Shown here piece after piece: positions 63,751 to 64,000 of a stretch of DNA of 64,000 nt. The notes under the pieces are model-generated. The model made no database searches, was not told the DNA's origin, and saw only the letters and a program-made list of their open reading frames with translations. This stretch comes from Ischnura elegans. Taxonomy: Eukaryota; Arthropoda; Insecta; Odonata; Coenagrionidae. The position numbers were made by a program, and so were the translations under genes. The stretch lies in the NCBI RefSeq assembly GCF_921293095.1, contig NC_060257.1, positions 53,108,968-53,172,967 on the forward strand, given 5' to 3'. The stretch's first letter is position 1. Every line of letters starts with the position of its first letter.

Positions 63751-64000
63751 TCTTACAACACGTCTATCTCTTCCTTCTCTCCATACACGACTGCCCTTTT
63801 TCTTTTGCGTCCCTCACTACCATTATTGCCTCCCATTATTGCTTCCTCACTACTATTGTTAATTTTAATTCATTTAAATAAACAACATGGCAGCTTGTTT
63901 ACAGGGATCAATAGGGAAGCTGAATGGGCGCATTGCAGGGGGGGGGGGATTACTTCCATTAGTAGATAAGGGCCCTACCATGGATAATGGAATTTCTTCA
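63751..64000. other. window end, nothing recognised
   Basis: Pyrimidine-rich, then a G run at 63938-63947 of the kind seen in the CAGTGG-type MITEs; the window ends before any partner end. Confidence 0.4.

Overview
The window looks like nuclear DNA of an arthropod, most likely an insect with a large genome. It is AT-rich, its introns are long (one of about 24 kb), GT-AG splice sites are clear, and it is packed with decayed transposons of animal type: mariner, Tigger/pogo, hAT-like, PIF/Harbinger-like, Kolobok-like, LINE, Penelope-like and Copia. I cannot name the species. There is no bacterial operon, rRNA gene or CRISPR array.

Two host genes are supported. (1) On the + strand, 1964-36967 holds the 3' part of a CFAP410 (C21orf2) homologue, a ciliary leucine-rich-repeat protein. 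Six confident coding exons splice in frame from the LRR region to the conserved C-terminal helix, with a poly(A) signal at 37967. The first exons lie upstream of the window. Two more GC-rich stretches inside the 24-kb intron, each exactly 162 nt and flanked by phase-0 splice sites, are candidate extra exons. (2) On the - strand, 57557-46302 holds a large gene of at least two exons. Joined in phase it predicts an 1835-residue protein with N-terminal ankyrin repeats, a zincin-like HExxH domain, a NACHT NTPase and a long helical C-terminal half. It is an NLR-like STAND ATPase with a possible built-in metallopeptidase, and it is the most interesting object here.

Everything else is repeats or unassigned sequence. 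2.2-4.4 kb: hAT-like MITE and a 60-bp tandem duplication. 8.9-11.0 kb: two MITEs. 11.9-12.6 kb: LINE 5' fragment with endonuclease domain. 13.7-17.4 kb: two hAT-like MITEs with perfect 8-bp target duplications. 20.0-20.7 kb: LINE reverse-transcriptase tail. 21.5-23.8 kb: MITE, mariner remnant and a hairpin element. 27.5 kb: second Harbinger-like MITE. 30.5-31.7 kb: mariner copy with a nested MITE. 32.8-33.1 kb: 31-bp minisatellite. 33.2-35.2 kb: a nest of four elements. 35.3-36.3 kb: hAT-like element. 38.7-44.0 kb: Penelope-like hairpin split by a Tigger element, then LINE, Harbinger and inverted Tigger fragments. 45.4-46.3 kb: pogo-like MITE ending 42 bp from the NACHT-gene stop. 51.1-56.8 kb: the NACHT-gene intron, full of repeats. 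57.6 kb: hairpin element 9 bp from the start-exon splice acceptor. 58.0-59.5 kb: Copia relic. 59.9-62.1 kb: Kolobok-like element. 63-64 kb: unassigned GC-rich stretch.

The two genes have no visible functional link. The mobile elements matter to them because several sit within tens of bases of splice sites or ends of the genes.
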